A stretch of 64,000 bases of DNA from Isochrysis galbana (taxonomy: Eukaryota; Haptophyta; Isochrysidales; Isochrysidaceae): NCBI GenBank assembly GCA_018136815.1, contig CM030936.1:2349131-2413130 (forward strand), written 5' to 3'. The notes under the pieces are model-generated. The model was not told the origin of the DNA and did no database searches. It worked only from the letters and a program-made list of their open reading frames with translations. This document shows, piece after piece, positions 61,278 through 64,000 of the stretch (position 1 is the stretch's first letter; the number at the start of each line of letters is the position of its first letter). Both the position numbers and the translations under genes were made by a program.

Positions 61278-62240
61278 GTCAGAGCAAGGCTCATCTCACT
61301 CTTGGAGATTGCCTGCGAGGGCGCGCCGGCAGCTAGCGCGGAACGCGGTTCTTGTGGGGAGCTCATGGAGCTTTCCTCGGGGGTGACTACGGGCATGGTG
61401 ATCGACGCACGACGCACGACGCACGCACGGAGCACGAAGGGCGCGGAAGTGCGGACGGAAGGAGGCTTGTGGGAGGTGGTGGCAGGCGACTGGCGACTGG
61501 GGGTGGCTCAGGCGCGTGCTTGACTTGTATTGATGACTCGTTGACTCGGGGTATAGACTCGGGAACTCGGGGGGACTCGCTTGGGAACACGGTGGGACTC
61601 GACGAAGTTGCTACAAAATCACTCACAAGAAACCAAAAGCCAAAGTCCTTGGGCTCAGAAAACTAACGTAAACACTCCGGAATCATACGATAAACAAATC
61701 CCTCCCGCGCGGCGAAGGCTGAAGTCGCGATCGATCGCCATGCGCGAAGAAATACTCGAAGAGAGCGCAAAACTACGCAAACGAAGGGTTCGAACTATCG
61801 TTAAAGTGAAACTCGTCCGCTGAAGCCAACGCGGAGGGTCGAGGAGAGATCCAAACTCGCGCGGGGGAAGAAGGCGATGTGCGGAGAGACTTTCTAGACA
61901 AGCGACGAGCAAGGGGCGACGAAACAAGACGCGAGACGCGAGGCGCGTGCCATTCGTTCTTCCTTTTCTTTCATCGAAACCACAACTATCAGTAAACTGA
62001 TAGGGTCATGGAGCGCGCGCCGCCTCCCGCCCTCGCTGCCGCGGCCCTCGCCGCGATGGACGAAGCTTTCATGGACACGCCGCGGTCGCCAAAGCGACCG
62101 CGCCAGGACGACCCCCCAGCCAGGTGGGCACAGGAGCCAGCGGGCCACGCCCGCGCAACATCGAGAACAGAGAGAGCACGACGAACGACGGCCGGAGGAA
62201 ACGAACCGCGCGCGGAGGAGAAGAACCTCGCGCGGGGGGG
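61278..62240 (-). repeat. Dispersed repeat, copy B (inverted relative to 810-1690)
   Basis: The reverse complement aligns with 810-1690; the best block is 61278-61984. Both copies keep MPVVTPEESSMSSPQEPRSA in an open frame. Homology ends abruptly at 61278. Confidence 0.75.
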
Positions 62241-62249
62241 CACATGGCC

Positions 62250-62890
62250 CGCCCGCACCTCTATCTTTTCGCCAACATGCGAGCCAGTATGTGGGAGGCA
62301 TCCATTATGGTCGGAATAAGGGATAAGGGAAGGGACCCGCCAAAGAATCGCGGTACGAAGCCAAATTCGCTGAGACGCAGTCGCTCATCCAAGCGAGGAC
62401 CTTGGAGACGGAGATGTGCATGTGCGCCGAGATGGTGTCAAGGAGACATGCCGATATTTGGTCCGCACTCATCGAGCCGCGCAAGAACATGATTCGAACC
62501 ACGCGCAGCCGGAAGACGAAGCCCGGAAGACACGAGCGCAGCACGATAGCAAAGGACTCGGCGCAGGCGTGGTGCCATCGTGATACACACCGACAGAGTC
62601 GTCCTTGAATTCGGCGCGCAGCCGATTCTCCTCCTTAATCTTGAGCGGGGTGATAAGGCCGCGAAGATGAGCGCTAGCCGAGAGATTGACGCCAGCGCTG
62701 CGCTCTATGTATGCGCGTAGCTTGTCGCTCTTCTCGAGGGGGATGCCCGCCAGCAGCAACTCCTCCACCCACCACCCACTCGGCTCGCGCAACCTGCGTC
62801 TCCATCGGTACGCGCTGTTGACCGAGAGCTGAAGCCTACCTCGGTCCGTCGCAACGGTCAGTCCTGGACCCTTGTTGGCTCCCTCATCGG
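62250..62890 (-). pseudogene. hAT-like transposase, middle part (frameshifted)
   Basis: On the minus strand: LRAYIERSAGVNLSASAHLR, LITPLKIKEENRLRAEFKDD and SVGVYHDGTT; after a frame change SCLPGFVFRLRVVRIMFLRG, SADQISACLLDTISAHMHIS and LAWMSDCVSANLASYRDSLA; after a further change NGCLPHTGSHVGEKI. This order, with a VGVYHDGTT Asp and the WMSDCVSAN Asp, fits hAT-type transposases. At least two frameshifts. The C-terminal part of a similar protein is at 22622-22886. Confidence 0.65.
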
Positions 62891-62922
62891 ATTCCGACGG
62901 GTCTTTGATCTACGCCCACCGG

Positions 62923-64000
62923 GTCAAAGGGCCCACGGGTGCTCTCGTCTTCTATTTTAAGCGTCGGAACTAAGTTTATACTTGGTTGACCCATGGGGGG
63001 GCACGAGCCCCCCCCTCTCTCCACTCCTCCCCTGCCATGGGGGAGGAACCACCCATCCTCCTGGCATGCCTGATGGCTTGCCAGGAGGCCACTGCCCTAC
63101 TGACCCACTCTCTTCCCCACAGGCTCGCCCCATTCGCCCATCCTGGCCCCTCGTGACCAGCCCATTGCTCCAACCCCCCTCCCCCCCTGGTCGACAGGCA
63201 GACAGGTGCAGACTGGGGGCCCCAGAGGCTCGGGAGCGCCAGCGAGGGAGAGGCAGGGGAGGCCAGGGCCCAGCCCCAGCCTCCTCTGCCCCCTGAGCTG
63301 GCCTCCAGGAGCCTCCAGGGGCCGCCAGAGGGCAGCTGGAGGCCTGCCGCAGGCGCGCCATCGCGCGTGCCGCAGGAGAGGGGAGAGAGAGCGCGGAAAA
63401 GGGGGTGGGCGCGAGCGAGAGCTCCGCCCACCGGAAAATCGGTAAGTCTCGCGCCTGTTTACAGGATAAGACGAGACAGAGTGGGCCGCCCACTCGGAGA
63501 CACAGGAGGAAGGGGGGGAGAGATCACCGGGGGGTGGCGCGGGCCACCGGACCATATCTAAGCCCTCCACCCCAATCCCCCTAGTAGTGTACGGGGGGAG
63601 CCGCCTGATGGCGGGGGGAGAAGGGCCGGGGAATGGGGGTGTAGAGAGTATGCTACGTGCTACTTGTAGTGGGTAGTGGTTCCATTCGCCGCGAGTGCGG
63701 TAAGAATATTAAAAGGTTTTTTTTCTCTATTTTAAGCGTCGCCTTCAACGTTTGGTTTCCCGGTTATCTTTGGTTTCTCTCGCCTTGCTGTTCTAATTCT
63801 GGATTTATTCTGTTTCGGTTATTCTGTTCTCCTTCCATGCCGCTCGTCGAGACGACTCGAATTTAGTCGGGGAGTGTCGTATTCCATACGAGGACAAACT
63901 TTTACTTCTAGCCTGTGAGTTATTTTAACTCTCAAGGTCTCGTTGATGGGTATATCGCCTCTTCTCCTACTTTCTCTTGATGTCATCAAACGTTCCACGA
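62923..64000 (+). mobile_element. LTR retrotransposon 3' end, copy 3, cut by the window edge
   Basis: Internal sequence 62923-62966, then nested E2, then internal 63742-63878, the GTCGGGGAG tract and the LTR start TGTCGTATTCCATACGAGGA at 63879, running off the end. Homologous to 55115-55452. Confidence 0.85.
62967..63725 (+). mobile_element. 755-bp retroposon E2, copy 2
   Basis: Starts GAACTAAGTTTATACTTGGT like copy 1 and ends AATATTAAAAGGTTTTTTTTC. Flanked by a perfect 16-bp duplication TCTATTTTAAGCGTCG (62951-62966 and 63726-63741). 759 bp. Confidence 0.9.

Overview
The window looks like nuclear DNA of a GC-rich, intron-bearing alga with a secondary plastid, most simply a haptophyte-like protist. 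The sequence shows short spliceosomal introns (75-265 bp, donors mostly GTGAG or GTGCG), a ribosomal protein uS15 with an N-terminal signal peptide plus transit region (plastid type), a mitochondrial bL27, long SPPPP hydroxyproline-type repeats, and NLRC3/ribonuclease-inhibitor-type LRR proteins in several copies. The lineage is an inference; a stramenopile or another complex-plastid alga is possible.

Layout. 0-5 kb: a hypothetical ORF, then a chromodomain gene split by a 1.8-kb LTR retroelement with identical LTRs. 5-16 kb: housekeeping genes (tandem CREG-domain secreted protein, mitochondrial bL27, a plastid-type unknown protein, an SPPPP protein, a membrane-anchored pyrimidine 5'-nucleotidase-like HAD phosphatase). 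16-20 kb: gene-free repeats, namely palindrome arrays, a 356-bp higher-order minisatellite and a GA microsatellite. 21-25 kb: plastid uS15, then a junkyard of hAT-transposase and DUF285 remnants and a duplicated gene tail. 25-33 kb: a GIMAP-like GTPase, a virus-like cassette with a double-jelly-roll major capsid protein of the Polinton-like virus type, a 107-bp tandem array and an MGQYF-family protein. 33-44 kb: ankyrin-DHHC palmitoyltransferase, a MITE, an ORF split by a solo LTR, an EF-hand/coiled-coil protein and a short-chain dehydrogenase. 44-52 kb: a 1.36-kb candidate transposon with inverted ends, two LRR proteins, a bacterial-type IS5 transposase next to the C-terminal half of a Fanzor/TnpB-like RNA-guided nuclease, and a 65-bp tandem array. 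52-64 kb: a three-exon hypothetical gene, LTR elements carrying nested 755-bp retroposons with 16-bp target duplications, a membrane-anchored PARP-like ADP-ribosyltransferase, and a hAT relic.

The genes do not form a pathway. The main biology is genome dynamics: at least two insertions sit inside reading frames whose halves stay in phase when the element plus one target copy is discounted; retroposons are nested in retrotransposon LTRs; viral capsid DNA is integrated; and a mobile RNA-guided nuclease lies beside a DDE transposase. The oddest structure is a family of about 70-bp repeats in which one 6-nt word recurs in both orientations and the word itself changes in concert between copies (c1-c4, at 20.4, 44.2, 60.4 and 60.8 kb).
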